A DNA stretch of 64,000 bases from Curtobacterium pusillum (GCF_007673235.1 NZ_VDZH01000001.1:797261-861260); one strand, 5' to 3'. Counted from the stretch's first letter, positions 1 to 8,731 are shown. The notes: a model not told the origin generated them from the sequence alone. A program made the numbers and translations.

Positions 1-557
1 GCGGCCGTCGCGAACTCCGGGTTGGCGGCGATCGAGATGGTGCCGCCGATCTTGGACAGGTCGGCGATCGACTTCAGGTCGTACTTGTCCGCCAGCTCCT
101 GGGTCACCGTGTAGGTGTCCGCGTCGGAGGCGTCGGCCGAGGGGAGCGCCTTGACGTCCGACGGCAGCGCCGACTTCAGCGCCGAGTTGATGCCGTCCGT
201 CGTGGTCTCGGTCGTGGTGTCCTTGCCGTCCTCCTGCAGGAGGTAGTTCAGCAGGTTGCCGTTGTACTCCGGGAAGACGTTGATGCTCCCCTTCGCGACC
301 TCGGGCCAGTACGCCTTGCGCTGACCGATGTTGAGCTTCTTCGTGACGGTGAAGCCCTCGTGCTCGAGCACCTGCGCGTAGAGCTCGGCGATGATCTCGT
401 TCGACGGGTACGCCTGCGAACCCACGACGATGGTCTTCGAGTCCCCGCCGGAGCCGGAGGAGAGCGGGTCGCTCGAGGAGCAGCCCGCCAGGGCGATGGC
501 GGCCGCCGATGCGACGGCGATCGTCGCGGCGAGGCGCCGGGTCGTAGCTGTGATCAC
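1..557 (-). CDS. Osmoprotectant ABC transporter substrate-binding lipoprotein (C-terminus cut by window edge)
   Basis: Periplasmic-type binding lipoprotein of an OpuC/Osm-like compatible-solute importer (glycine betaine, choline or similar; the ligand cannot be told). The start is GTG at 557, preceded by GGAAGGA. Residues 1-25 form a signal peptide ending in the lipobox ALAGC, followed by a Ser/Gly-rich linker. The mature part (TIVVGSQAYPSNEIIAELYA, then FPEYNGNLLNYLL) is typical of the OpuAC fold. About 185 residues are visible, so the last third lies outside the window. Its start overlaps the stop of the upstream permease by 4 nt (GTGA), so it is the last gene of the operon. Confidence 0.88.
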   Translation of the reverse strand, partial: MITATTRRLAATIAVASAAAIALAGCSSSDPLSSGSGGDSKTIVVGSQAYPSNEIIAELYAQVLEHEGFTVTKKLNIGQRKAYWPEVAKGSINVFPEYNGNLLNYLLQEDGKDTTTETTTDGINSALKSALPSDVKALPSADASDADTYTVTQELADKYDLKSIADLSKIGGTISIAANPEFATA

Positions 558-1294
558 GGGTGGGTTCCTTCCACAGGGGTTGATGCTCGTGGTGCTGAGC
601 TGCGGGTGCTCCGACGCGACTGACGCGCCGACCCGAGGGAGACCCCTGCTGGGACGGCGAGCCGCTGCAGTGCGGCGAAGACGATCTCGAACGCGATGGC
701 GAGGGCGATCACCAGGATGGAACCGCCCAGCACCTCTGCGTAGTCCGAATTGGCGATGCCGGAGAAGGCGTAGCCGCCGAGGCCTCCGGCGTTGATGTAG
801 CCGACGAGGGTCGCGGTGGCGACGACCTGGAGCACGGCCGCCCGGATGCCGCCGACGATGAGCGGGAGCGCCAGGGGGATCTCGACCTTGCGGAGGATCT
901 GCCACCCCGTCATGCCCTGCGCCTTGGCGGCGTCGACGATGACACGGTCGATCGCCTCGACGCCCGAGTACGAGCCCGCCAGGACCGACGGGATCGCGAG
1001 GACGACGAGCGAGATGAGCGGTGCGCCGAGCCCGAGACCGATCGCCAGTGCGAGCAGCGTGAGGAGACCGAGGGTGGGCAGCGCGCGGATGCCACCGGAC
1101 ACCCCGACCGCGATCGAGCGCCCCTTGCCGGTGTGCCCGATGAGCAGTCCGATCGGGACGGCGATCACGACGGCGATGGCCACGGCCAGCAGCGTGATCC
1201 AGACGTGCTCCCAGAGCCGGACGCCGATGGCGTTGCTGCCGACGTTGTTGGCCGGGTCGAAGATCCAGGCGAAGCCCTGTGCGAAGAGGTTCAT
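554..1294 (-). CDS. Osmoprotectant ABC transporter permease (second permease)
   Basis: Inner-membrane permease of the compatible-solute importer, 246 residues. It has several hydrophobic segments (for example HVWITLLAVAIAVVIAVPIG near the N-terminus) and the cytoplasmic EAA-type loop around VDAAKAQGMTGWQILRKVEI, which docks on the ATPase. It starts at ATG 1294 and overlaps the preceding permease by 4 nt (ATGA). The lipoprotein start overlaps its own stop, so all four genes are probably translationally coupled. The C-terminal tail is Ser/Arg-rich and not conserved in the family. It pairs with the permease at 1291-2013 as a heterodimer. Confidence 0.9.
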   Translation of the reverse strand: MNLFAQGFAWIFDPANNVGSNAIGVRLWEHVWITLLAVAIAVVIAVPIGLLIGHTGKGRSIAVGVSGGIRALPTLGLLTLLALAIGLGLGAPLISLVVLAIPSVLAGSYSGVEAIDRVIVDAAKAQGMTGWQILRKVEIPLALPLIVGGIRAAVLQVVATATLVGYINAGGLGGYAFSGIANSDYAEVLGGSILVIALAIAFEIVFAALQRLAVPAGVSLGSARQSRRSTRSSAPRASTPVEGTHP

Positions 1295-2013
1295 GCGGAC
1301 ACCTCGTTCGCACGGACGTCGTCGGCGGCGCGGCGGCGGACGGCCCGGGCGGTGCGCCCGGTCCCCCGCGTCCACGGCATCACGAGCCGACCGAGCGCGA
1401 CGAGCAGCAGGTCGATGACGAGCGCGAGCACGATGGTCAGGACGATGCCGGTGAGGATCTCCGCGCTGATGCCGCGCTTCAGGCCGTCCGTGAGCAGGAA
1501 GCCGAGGTTCGGGACACCGATGAGCGCACCGACCGTCACGAGGCTGATCGTGGAGACGGACACCACACGGATGCCGGCCAGCAGGACGGGCCCGGCGAGG
1601 GGCAGCTCCACCTTGAAGAACCGCTGCGCCGGCGAGTAGCCGAGCGCCTCGGACGCACCGACGACGTCCTGGTCGACCGCGTCGATGGCGTCGGCCGCGG
1701 ATCGTGCCATCAGCGCGACGCCGAAGATGGTCATCGCGATGACGACGTTCACCGGGTCGAGGGTGCTCGTGCCGATGATGGCGGGCAGCACGAGGAACAA
1801 CGGCAGCGCCGGGATCGTGTACAGCAGGCTCGCGACGACGACGATCGTCGAGGCCGTGCCCCGCGCGACCCCGTTGCGCTTCCGAAGACGCGACACGAGG
1901 AGTCCGATCGGCACCGACAGCAGGAAGCTGATCACGATCGGCGGGATCGACAGCCAGACGTGCGCGATCAGGTTGTCGCTGATCGTGTCCGTGTTGCCGA
2001 GGACCCAGTTCAC
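1291..2013 (-). CDS. Osmoprotectant ABC transporter permease (first permease)
   Basis: Membrane permease of 240 residues, same family as the next gene but distinct in sequence. The GTG start at 2013 overlaps the ATPase stop (GTGA). Hydrophobic segments include IPPIVISFLLSVPIGLLV and the C-terminal LTIVLALVIDLLLVALG. The EAA loop reads VDQDVVGASEALGYSPAQRF. Two permease genes in tandem after the ATPase, with the binding protein last, resembles the OpuC/OsmVWXY type with separate permease and binding subunits rather than fused OpuA-type proteins. The C-terminus is Arg-rich and probably cytoplasmic. Confidence 0.9.
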   Translation of the reverse strand: MNWVLGNTDTISDNLIAHVWLSIPPIVISFLLSVPIGLLVSRLRKRNGVARGTASTIVVVASLLYTIPALPLFLVLPAIIGTSTLDPVNVVIAMTIFGVALMARSAADAIDAVDQDVVGASEALGYSPAQRFFKVELPLAGPVLLAGIRVVSVSTISLVTVGALIGVPNLGFLLTDGLKRGISAEILTGIVLTIVLALVIDLLLVALGRLVMPWTRGTGRTARAVRRRAADDVRANEVSA

Positions 2014-2879
2014 GCGTCGCCCCGCCGGTCCTGCGGCACGGCCTCGGCGGCGTCGACCACCTGGACCGGGCCGGTGAGCACACCGGCCGCGCGGCCCTCG
2101 CCGTCGACGACGATCGGGCCGGTCGGGGTCTGCTCGACCCGGAGCGCACGACGGCCGCGGCCCGCACCGATGAAGTTCGCGACGAACTCGTCGGCGGGCT
2201 CGGCGAGGATCTCCGCCGGGGTGCCCAGCTGCGCGATCTCGCCGCCCTTCTTGAGGATGACGACCTGGTCGCCGAGCTTGAAGGCCTCGTCGATGTCGTG
2301 CGTCACGAAGACCACGGTCTTGCCGAGCTCGCGCTGCAGGCGGATGAGCTCGTCCTGCAGGTCGTTGCGCACGAGCGGGTCGACGGCGCCGAACGGCTCG
2401 TCCATCAGCAGCACGTTCGGGTCGACGGCGAGACCGCGGGCGACGCCGACGCGCTGCTGCTGTCCGCCGGAGAGCTGCGAGGGGTACCGGTTCGCGAAGG
2501 CGCGGTCCAGCCCGACGGTGTCCATGAGCTCGAGGGCACGCTCGCGCGCCTCGGCCTTGGAGACGCCGGTCAGCAGCGGCACCGTGGCGATGTTGTCGAC
2601 GACCTTGCGGTGCGGCAGCAGTCCGGCGTTCTGCATCACGTAGCCGATGCGGCGGCGGAGCTGCACGGGGTCGACGGCGGCGACGTCCTCGCCGTCGATC
2701 TCGACGGCGCCCGCGCTGGGGTCCACCATCCGGTTGATCATCCGGAGGAGCGTGGTCTTGCCGCAGCCGCTCGACCCGACGAAGACCGTGGTGGTCCGCG
2801 AGGGGATGACGAGACTGAAGTCGTCGACCGCGTTGGTGCCGTCCGGGTAGGTCTTGCGCACCGAGCGGAACTCGATCAT
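2010..2879 (-). CDS. Osmoprotectant ABC transporter ATPase
   Basis: ATP-hydrolysing subunit of the importer, 289 residues, first gene of the operon (ATG at 2879, SD AGAAGGG). Visible motifs are Walker A GSSGCGKTT, Q-loop YVMQNAG, signature LSGGQQQR, Walker B VLLMDEP and the switch histidine in VTHD. The family usually carries a tandem CBS pair at the C-terminus that senses ionic strength. Here the last ~55 residues are too short for two CBS domains, although a stretch like ALRVEQTPTGPIVVDGEGRA may be a CBS remnant. Osmotic gating by a full CBS module is therefore unlikely. Confidence 0.93.
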   Translation of the reverse strand: MIEFRSVRKTYPDGTNAVDDFSLVIPSRTTTVFVGSSGCGKTTLLRMINRMVDPSAGAVEIDGEDVAAVDPVQLRRRIGYVMQNAGLLPHRKVVDNIATVPLLTGVSKAEARERALELMDTVGLDRAFANRYPSQLSGGQQQRVGVARGLAVDPNVLLMDEPFGAVDPLVRNDLQDELIRLQRELGKTVVFVTHDIDEAFKLGDQVVILKKGGEIAQLGTPAEILAEPADEFVANFIGAGRGRRALRVEQTPTGPIVVDGEGRAAGVLTGPVQVVDAAEAVPQDRRGDA

Positions 2880-3030
2880 GGGTGCCCTTCTGTTCGGAGG
2901 TAGCCCGACTCCGAGTGAGAGTACCCGTCGGGTGCGACAACGGTTCGGCGGTGACGCTCCGTGACGTGTCCCGGACAGCCGGATGACGCGGTGGGGCGGC
3001 CGACTGCGCGACCGCCGGCCGGACGCACGA

Positions 3031-3066
3031 CGACGCCCGCGCCTCCAGTTCGGAGCGCGGGCGTCG
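3031..3066 (-). terminator. Hairpin after the tetR gene
   Basis: Perfect 12-bp stem CGACGCCCGCGC / GCGCGGGCGTCG with a 12-nt loop, 27 nt past the TetR stop codon. There is no clear T-tract. The left arm and loop contain GCGCCTCCAG, the arm sequence of the family A palindromes found elsewhere in this window, so it may be a diverged member. The remaining gap up to the transporter start at 2879 shows nothing else I can name. Confidence 0.55.
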
Positions 3067-3093
3067 CGGGATGGGTGACCGGCGTGTCGGGAC

Positions 3094-3747
3094 TCAGGAC
3101 GCGGCGAGCACCGTCTCGAGGTGGGTGCGGCTCATCGTGCGGTACTCCTCGACCAGGGCCGTGTCGGGGTTCGCGGGATCGCGGTGCGCCCGGGCCAGGA
3201 CGGCGTGCGCCGACTCGGCGAGGACGACCCACGTGCGCTCGATGCGCTCCCCGGTCGGCAGCCCGAAACGCTCGTGCATGATCTGGGCGACGGCGCTCCC
3301 CAGCGCTGCCATGCGGTCCTCGGCGTCGCCCGCTCCGGCACCGACGTCGGCCGCGTCACCGAACCGGATCGCCCGGAAGCCCGGCTCGGTCCGGTACATC
3401 TCGGCGGTGACGTCGATGAGTGCGTCGCAGGCGTCCTGCCAGGTCGTGCCGTCGCTCGAGTCGAGGGCGACGATGAACTTCTCGGCGAGCCGCTGGGTGC
3501 TGCGGATCGCGAGTGCCTCGACCACCGCGATACGGTCGGGGAAGTAGCGGTAGACGGTGCCGATGGACGCTCCGGCCCTCTCGGCGACCATCGCCGTGGT
3601 CAGGCGCTCGAAACCGATCTCGTCGATGACCGCGGCAGCGGCGTCGAGGAGGCCGGCGAGGCGCGCCGAACTGCGGGCTTGGACCGGCTCGTTCCTGAGC
3701 AGTGATGATCCCCCCGGCAGTGCGTTCGATACCTCGGTGACGAGCAC
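3094..3747 (-). CDS. TetR/AcrR family transcriptional regulator
   Basis: DNA-binding repressor, 217 residues from GTG 3747, chosen because GAGGAG sits 5 nt upstream. The N-terminal helix-turn-helix reads FERLTTAMVAERAGASIGTVYRYFPDR (about residues 48-74) and is typical of TetR. The remainder is an alpha-helical ligand and dimerisation domain with no recognisable ligand class. It is divergent from the phosphatase gene at 3892, and an inverted repeat lies in the shared upstream region (3801-3832). The likely arrangement is autoregulation plus control of the divergent gene. The effector is unknown. Confidence 0.88.
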   Translation of the reverse strand: MLVTEVSNALPGGSSLLRNEPVQARSSARLAGLLDAAAAVIDEIGFERLTTAMVAERAGASIGTVYRYFPDRIAVVEALAIRSTQRLAEKFIVALDSSDGTTWQDACDALIDVTAEMYRTEPGFRAIRFGDAADVGAGAGDAEDRMAALGSAVAQIMHERFGLPTGERIERTWVVLAESAHAVLARAHRDPANPDTALVEEYRTMSRTHLETVLAAS

Positions 3748-3800
3748 GTGTTCTCCTCTTGCGCCGACAGCGCGGTCATGTGGGATGTGACTGCCCAACT

Positions 3801-3832
3801 GTCGCAGAGACCGGCTGGAATATCGCTGCGAC
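3801..3832. promoter_or_regulatory. Candidate TetR operator
   Basis: Inverted repeat GTCGCAG-N18-CTGCGAC in the 144-bp gap between the divergent tetR and APP1 genes, the only clear dyad there. Total span 32 bp, within the range used by dimer-of-dimers TetR proteins. Its role is inferred from position and symmetry only. Confidence 0.4.
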
Positions 3833-3891
3833 TCTCCCAAAGCACCTGCGAGGTCGTAGGTGTGCCAGGTCCGGCGTGGGATGATGGGGCG

Positions 3892-4956
3892 ATGCCCGAC
3901 CCGACGCACCACGAGCCGTCGCTGGCCGAGCCGATCCTCCACCGGGCTGCCCGGATCGAGGACGCCGTCCAGGAGTTCCGCGAGCACCGGGCACGTCGAC
4001 GCGGACTCGTGCCGACCGTGATCCCGTACAACGGCTACGGGGCCCCCGGGTGGGTCCGGGTCCTGTGCCGCGTCCTCCTCACCCGTCGCGGACTGGCCTC
4101 CGACGCGTCCTTCTACGGCGTCCGCGGCTGGAAGACGTTCACGAGCGTGGCGGTCGACGACGCCGAGGTCACGATCACCGCCGGCGGGACCACGCACGTC
4201 GTGCAGTCCGACCGCGGGGGCGTCGTGGACACCATCGTCCCGATCGACCTCGAACCCGGCTGGCGCACGATCAAGCTCTCCGCCGGCGGCATGCGCGACG
4301 TCGAGGCCGACGTGTTCATCGTCCACCCGGACACCCGGTTCGGACTCCTCTCCGACATCGACGACACCGTGATGGTGACCTCGCTCCCCCGCCCGATGCT
4401 GGCGGCGTGGAACTCCTTCGTGCTCACGGAGCACGCCCGACGCCCGGTCCCGGGGATGTCGGTGCTCTACGAGCGCGTGCTCGCCCAGCACCCCGGCGCG
4501 CCCACCGTGTACCTGTCCACGGGCGCCTGGAACGTCGCGCCGACCCTGCAGCGCTTCCTGAGCCGCAACCTCTACCCGTCGGGCACGCTGCTGCTGACCG
4601 ACTGGGGCCCCACCCACGACCGCTTCTTCCGCAGCGGGCAGCTCCACAAGCAGCAGAACCTCGAGCGCCTGGCGAAGGACTTCCCCGACGTGCAGTGGCT
4701 CCTGGTCGGGGACGACGGCCAGCACGACGAGTCGCTCTACGGCGACTTCGCCCGCGCGCACCCCGAGAACGTCGCCGGCGTCGCGATCCGCCAGCTGTCC
4801 ACGAGCGAGGCCGTCCTCGCCGGTGGACGCTCCCGCGCGCAGGAACGGTCCCGCGAATCGTCGGCGCCGTGGGTGTACGCCCCGGACGGCGCGGGCATGT
4901 GGTCGGAGCTCGCCCGGGTCGGCATCACCGAGGCCGACCCGACCGATCCCTCCTGA
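3892..4956 (+). CDS. APP1-domain (DUF2183) phosphatase
   Basis: Protein of 354 residues related to the catalytic domain of yeast App1 phosphatidate phosphatase (DUF2183). The HAD-like motif DIDDT lies at residues 155-159, followed by YLSTGAWN and the late acidic motif VGDDGQHDE. An N-terminal region (WKTFTSVAVDDAEVTITAGG) looks like the beta-rich partner domain usually fused to it. No signal peptide is visible, so it is probably cytoplasmic. Expected activity is dephosphorylation of a lipid phosphate or similar phosphomonoester, by family only. ATG 3892 is taken because the upstream frame overlaps the divergent promoter. The GH15 gene follows 55 bp later and may be co-transcribed. Confidence 0.82.
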   Translation: MPDPTHHEPSLAEPILHRAARIEDAVQEFREHRARRRGLVPTVIPYNGYGAPGWVRVLCRVLLTRRGLASDASFYGVRGWKTFTSVAVDDAEVTITAGGTTHVVQSDRGGVVDTIVPIDLEPGWRTIKLSAGGMRDVEADVFIVHPDTRFGLLSDIDDTVMVTSLPRPMLAAWNSFVLTEHARRPVPGMSVLYERVLAQHPGAPTVYLSTGAWNVAPTLQRFLSRNLYPSGTLLLTDWGPTHDRFFRSGQLHKQQNLERLAKDFPDVQWLLVGDDGQHDESLYGDFARAHPENVAGVAIRQLSTSEAVLAGGRSRAQERSRESSAPWVYAPDGAGMWSELARVGITEADPTDPS

Positions 4957-5011
4957 GGCATCCCTCAGCAACCGCGCCCGTTCCCCGATCCGGCGGTGGT
5001 TGGATCGCCCC

Positions 5012-6910
5012 ATGAGCGCGGCGAGCACGACCACCCCACCGACCAACCGCATCGAGGACCACGCGCTGATCGGTGACACGTACACCGCCGCGCTCGTCGG
5101 ACGGGACGGCACCATCGACTGGGCCTGTCTGCCCCGGTTCGACAGCCCCTCGACCTTCGCGTCGATCCTCGGCACCGAGGACCACGGGCACTGGACACTC
5201 CGACCGACCGACCCCGACGCGACCGCCACCCGCCGGTACGACCACGACACGCTCGTGCTCTCCACGGTGTGGACGACGAGCACGGGCATCGTCGAGGTCA
5301 CCGAGTTCATGCCGATCGGTGCGCACCGGGCCACGATCGTCCGGCGCGTGCGGGGCCTCCGCGGCTCCGTGGACCTCCGGCAGACCCTGCGCATCCGCTT
5401 CGACTACGCCCGGGCGCTCCCCTGGGTCCGGCAGATCGGCGGCGACGAGGACCCTGCGCTCCTCGCGACCGCCGGGCCCGGCTCGGTCATCGTCCGCGGG
5501 GTGCGGTTCCACGCCGACGACCACCGGCACACCGCGACGAGCACCGTGCACGACGGCGACGTCCTCGACACCGTGCTCACCTGGTACCCGTCGCACCGCG
5601 AGCCGCCGGAGCCGCTCGACGTCGACGCGGCCCTCCGCCGCACGGTGCAGTGGTGGCGCGACTGGATGGCGACCGCACGGACCGACGGCCGGTACGCCGA
5701 ACCGGCCCGGCGGTCCCTGCTGCTCCTCCGCGCGATGACCCACGCCGAGACCGGCGGCGTCGTGGCGGCGGCGACCACCAGCCTGCCGGAGGACCCGGGC
5801 GGCGAACGGAACTGGGACTACCGCTACGTGTGGCTGCGCGACGCCTCACTCGCACTCGCCTCGCTCATCGCGCACGGCTACCGCGACGAGGCGGCGCACT
5901 GGCGCGGCTGGCTGCTCCGAGCGATCGCCGGGGACCCCGCCGACGTGCAGATCATGTACGGCATCGCCGGCGAACGGGAACTCCCCGAACGCGAGCTCCC
6001 GAACCTGCCCGGGTACGCCGGGTCCACGCCGGTGCGGGTCGGCAACGGCGCGTACACGCAGTACCAGGGCGACGTGTTCGGCGAGGTCCTGGCCGCCCTG
6101 CACGACGCCCGCGAACTCGGCGTCGAGGAGAACGCGGACTCCTGGGCCCTGCAGCGCGCCCTGCTCGGCTTCGTCGAGGAGCACTGGCAGGAACCCGACA
6201 ACGGCATCTGGGAGATGCGCGGACCCCGACGGCACTTCACGCACTCGCGGGCGATGATCTGGGCGGCGTTCGACCGCGGCGTCGCAGCCGTCGAGGAGTT
6301 CGGGCTCGAGGGGCCCGTCGACCGCTGGCGCACCCTGCGCGACCAGGTCCGCGCCGAGATCGAGGAGCACGGCTGGAACGCCGAGCGCGGGAGCTACCGG
6401 CAGCACTACGACACCGACGAGGTCGACGCCAGCCTGCTCGTCCTGCCGCAGATCGGCTACGTGAAGGCCGACGACGAACGCATGACCGGGACCGTCCGCG
6501 CCATCGAGGAGGACCTCCGCACCGGATCCGACGGACTCGTGCTGCGCTACCGCACGTCGTCCGGCTTCGACGGGCTCTCCGGCAGCGAGCACCCGTTCCT
6601 GGCGTGCTCGTTCTGGCTCGTGGAGCAGTACGCCGCGTCCGGCCGGGTCGAGGACGCCGAGCGGCTCATGGACGTGCTCGTCGGGTACGCGAACGACGTC
6701 GGCATGCTCTCGGAGGAGATCGACGTCGCCACCGGGCACCACATCGGCAACACGCCGCAGGCGCTCTCGCACCTCACGCTCGTGTCGGCCGCGGACGCCA
6801 TCGCCCGGGCACGCGGACTGACCGCCGGGCACCGAACGCGCCTGCCCGTCCACGACGGCGGCACCCGCTCCTGGACCGGCGAGGGCGAGCGCGCGGGCAC
6901 GCCTGCGTAG
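5012..6910 (+). CDS. Glycoside hydrolase family 15 protein (glucoamylase/trehalase type)
   Basis: 632-residue enzyme with the two-part GH15 layout. The N-terminal beta-sandwich (IEDHALIGDTYTAALVGRDG, IDWACLPRFDSPSTFASIL) is followed by an (alpha/alpha)6 barrel that starts near residue 255. The hallmark RNWDYRYVWLRDASL lies near residue 265. No signal peptide is present, so it acts inside the cell, which suits an intracellular trehalase or glucoamylase acting on storage glucan. Sequence alone does not separate the two. ATG at 5012 is the first in-frame start that keeps the conserved N-terminus. The stop codon TAG lies at the edge of the downstream family B repeat. Confidence 0.88.
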   Translation: MSAASTTTPPTNRIEDHALIGDTYTAALVGRDGTIDWACLPRFDSPSTFASILGTEDHGHWTLRPTDPDATATRRYDHDTLVLSTVWTTSTGIVEVTEFMPIGAHRATIVRRVRGLRGSVDLRQTLRIRFDYARALPWVRQIGGDEDPALLATAGPGSVIVRGVRFHADDHRHTATSTVHDGDVLDTVLTWYPSHREPPEPLDVDAALRRTVQWWRDWMATARTDGRYAEPARRSLLLLRAMTHAETGGVVAAATTSLPEDPGGERNWDYRYVWLRDASLALASLIAHGYRDEAAHWRGWLLRAIAGDPADVQIMYGIAGERELPERELPNLPGYAGSTPVRVGNGAYTQYQGDVFGEVLAALHDARELGVEENADSWALQRALLGFVEEHWQEPDNGIWEMRGPRRHFTHSRAMIWAAFDRGVAAVEEFGLEGPVDRWRTLRDQVRAEIEEHGWNAERGSYRQHYDTDEVDASLLVLPQIGYVKADDERMTGTVRAIEEDLRTGSDGLVLRYRTSSGFDGLSGSEHPFLACSFWLVEQYAASGRVEDAERLMDVLVGYANDVGMLSEEIDVATGHHIGNTPQALSHLTLVSAADAIARARGLTAGHRTRLPVHDGGTRSWTGEGERAGTPA

Positions 6911-6917
6911 CGGGCGC

Positions 6918-7054
6918 TACCGCGCGTCGGTGGCCGTTCCGCGCGTAGGGGGCTGTCCCGCGCGGAGGAGGTCGTTTCGCGCATAGGAGGCCGTTCCTTC
7001 CTGCCTCCTACGCGCGATTCGGCCTTCCAGGTCGCGCGCTATGGGTCGGAACGC
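6918..7054. repeat. Composite intergenic repeat, family B copy 1
   Basis: Four 19-20-nt direct units (6918-6937, 6938-6956, 6957-6975, 6976-6994; consensus TYCGCGCGTAGGAGGCNGT). An inverted half (GCCTCCTACGCGCGA, 7005-7019) pairs with the last unit. A tail that includes CCAGGTCGCG follows. A second copy with the same order lies at 54627-54761. Together with the palindrome at 7061 it fills the gap between GH15 and zwf. Confidence 0.8.
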
Positions 7055-7060
7055 ACGCAA

Positions 7061-7110
7061 CGACGGACTGGAGGCGCGGTGCCAGCTGGCACCGCGCCTC
7101 CAGTCCGTCG
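7061..7110. terminator. Family A palindrome, copy 1 (probable bidirectional terminator)
   Basis: Perfect 50-nt palindrome with no loop, centred on CCAGCTGG. It lies between the convergent GH15 (+) and zwf (-) genes, 42 nt past the zwf stop. The inner core GGTGCCAGCTGGCACC is identical in the copies at 45215 and 62344. The position suggests termination from both sides. There is no T-tract, as is usual in high-GC actinobacteria. Confidence 0.7.
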
Positions 7111-7152
7111 GGGGCGCCCGTTCAGGGCGCGACCGTCGCGTCCGTCAGGAAG

Positions 7153-8532
7153 TCAGGACGAGGACTCCCAGTCCGCCGGGCCGCGCGAACCCGCGCGGTA
7201 CTCCTCGAGCGGGACCTCGTCGGCCTTCCAGGCTTTGACGACCGGCTCGACGATCTCCCAGCAGCGCTCGGCGACGTCACCGCGGATCGAGAGCAGCGGG
7301 TCGTCGTGGAAGATCCCGTTGAGGACCTCGCCGTAGGGGGTCAGCTCACCGTCGGCGAAGGACGAGGACAGCGTGACCTGACCCATCTCGAACGGGTTGC
7401 CGCCGCCGTTGGCCGACACCGTCAGCTCGATCTCGTCCGGGTTCAGCACGATGCGGAGGGTGTCCGCCTTCGGCCGACCGGAGAGGCCGGAGGGCAGGCG
7501 CGTGACCGGCTTGAAGGTGATGAGCACCTCTTTCCGGCTGGCGCCGAGCGCCTTGCCCGAACGCAGGGTGAAGGGAACGCCCTTCCAGCGAGCGGTGTCC
7601 ACCTCGACCGAGATCTCCGCGAGCGTCTCGGTGCTGCGCGACTTGTCGACGCCGTCCTCGTCCTGGTACGACGGCAGCTCCTTGCCGTCGATCGTGCCGG
7701 CCGTGTAGACGGCGCGACGCGATGCGATCTTCGGGTCCCCGCCCTTGAGCTCCGTCGAACGGAGCACGCGAGCGAGGGAGGAGCGGAACTCGACGGAGTC
7801 GATGTCCGCCGGGGCGTCCATCGTCACGATGCCGAGGATCTGGAGCAGGTGCGACTGGATCATGTCGACCATCGCACCGGCCTCGTCGTAGTACTGGGCG
7901 CGGTTCTCGAGCCCGAGCGTCTCGTCGTAGAAGACGTCGACCTTCTCGATGTTCTCCGCGTTCCAGATCGGCTCGAACAGGCGGTTCGCGAAGCGCAGGC
8001 CGATGATGTTCAGGACCGTGGTGCGACCGAGGAAGTGGTCGGTGCGGTGCACACGCTCCTCGGGGACGAGCTTGAGGACGGTCTCGTTGAGCGCCTTCGC
8101 GCTGGCGACGTCCGTGCCGAAGGGCTTCTCGAACGCGAGCGTGGTGCCCTCGGGGAGCTCGACCTGCTGCAGCGCCTCGCAGATGTCCGATGCGATCTGC
8201 GGGGGCAGTGCGAAGTAGAGGATCGGCTCGGCGTCGTCGTCCGCCGCAGCGAACAGCGCCTTGAGGTGCTCGGGGTCCGTCGGGTCACCCTGGATGAACT
8301 GCGTCGAGGCGAGCGTGCTGTCGACCTCCGGGCCCTTCACGTCCTGCGACGCGAAGGACTTCGTGACGACGTCCTTCCACTGCTCCTCGCTGCGGGCGCT
8401 GCGGCCCGTGCCGATGAGCTGGACGGGAACCGCTCGACCGCTCTGCAGGAACGTGCCGAGGCCCGGCAGCAGCAGGCGGGAGGCGAGGTCGCCCGTCGCG
8501 CCGAAGATGATGAGAGTGCGCTTGTCGGTCAC
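7153..8532 (-). CDS. zwf: Glucose-6-phosphate dehydrogenase (short Zwf1-like form)
   Basis: Oxidises glucose-6-phosphate to 6-phosphogluconolactone and makes NAD(P)H, first step of the pentose phosphate pathway. 459 residues from GTG 8532 (AAAGGAG upstream), shorter than the ~510 of the common form and closer to mycobacterial Zwf1. Nucleotide-binding motif IIFGATGDLASR lies at the N-terminus and EKPFGTD near residue 135. The active-site segment near residue 165 reads TDHFLGR, where the common form has DHYLGK, so the Tyr and Lys that contact the substrate phosphate are Phe and Arg. It stands alone, without opcA, pgl or transaldolase, which suggests a paralogue or specialised copy. Confidence 0.9.
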   Translation of the reverse strand: MTDKRTLIIFGATGDLASRLLLPGLGTFLQSGRAVPVQLIGTGRSARSEEQWKDVVTKSFASQDVKGPEVDSTLASTQFIQGDPTDPEHLKALFAAADDDAEPILYFALPPQIASDICEALQQVELPEGTTLAFEKPFGTDVASAKALNETVLKLVPEERVHRTDHFLGRTTVLNIIGLRFANRLFEPIWNAENIEKVDVFYDETLGLENRAQYYDEAGAMVDMIQSHLLQILGIVTMDAPADIDSVEFRSSLARVLRSTELKGGDPKIASRRAVYTAGTIDGKELPSYQDEDGVDKSRSTETLAEISVEVDTARWKGVPFTLRSGKALGASRKEVLITFKPVTRLPSGLSGRPKADTLRIVLNPDEIELTVSANGGGNPFEMGQVTLSSSFADGELTPYGEVLNGIFHDDPLLSIRGDVAERCWEIVEPVVKAWKADEVPLEEYRAGSRGPADWESSS

Positions 8533-8674
8533 CGGAGGTGACTCCTTTCGCTGTGGTGGGGGTGGTCCGCTTGAAGCCAAGCCGTGGGCGGACTGGTTGA
8601 TTCCCGGTCGGGCCGGTTCGTTGATGGTCCTGCGGCACTTCCGGCGGTGGTGCCGGCGGTGGTGCCGGACGCAC

Positions 8675-8705
8675 TTCGGGCGGCACCGGTGTGGTGCCGC
8701 CCGAA
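8675..8705 (-). terminator. Terminator hairpin after ctaF
   Basis: Perfect 13-bp stem TTCGGGCGGCACC / GGTGCCGCCCGAA with a 5-nt loop, 26 nt beyond the ctaF stop. It ends the ctaC-ctaD-ctaF transcript before zwf. Just beyond it (8643-8668) is a short GGTGGTGCCGGC tandem repeat of no obvious role. Confidence 0.75.
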
Positions 8706-8731
8706 TGTGTCAGGTGCGCTGCGGGTTCAGG

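Noticed and set aside
8643-8668. GGTGGTGCCGGC tandem in the ctaF-zwf gap
   Set aside because: Two short copies in GC-rich DNA, next to a real hairpin. It is not distinguishable from chance.
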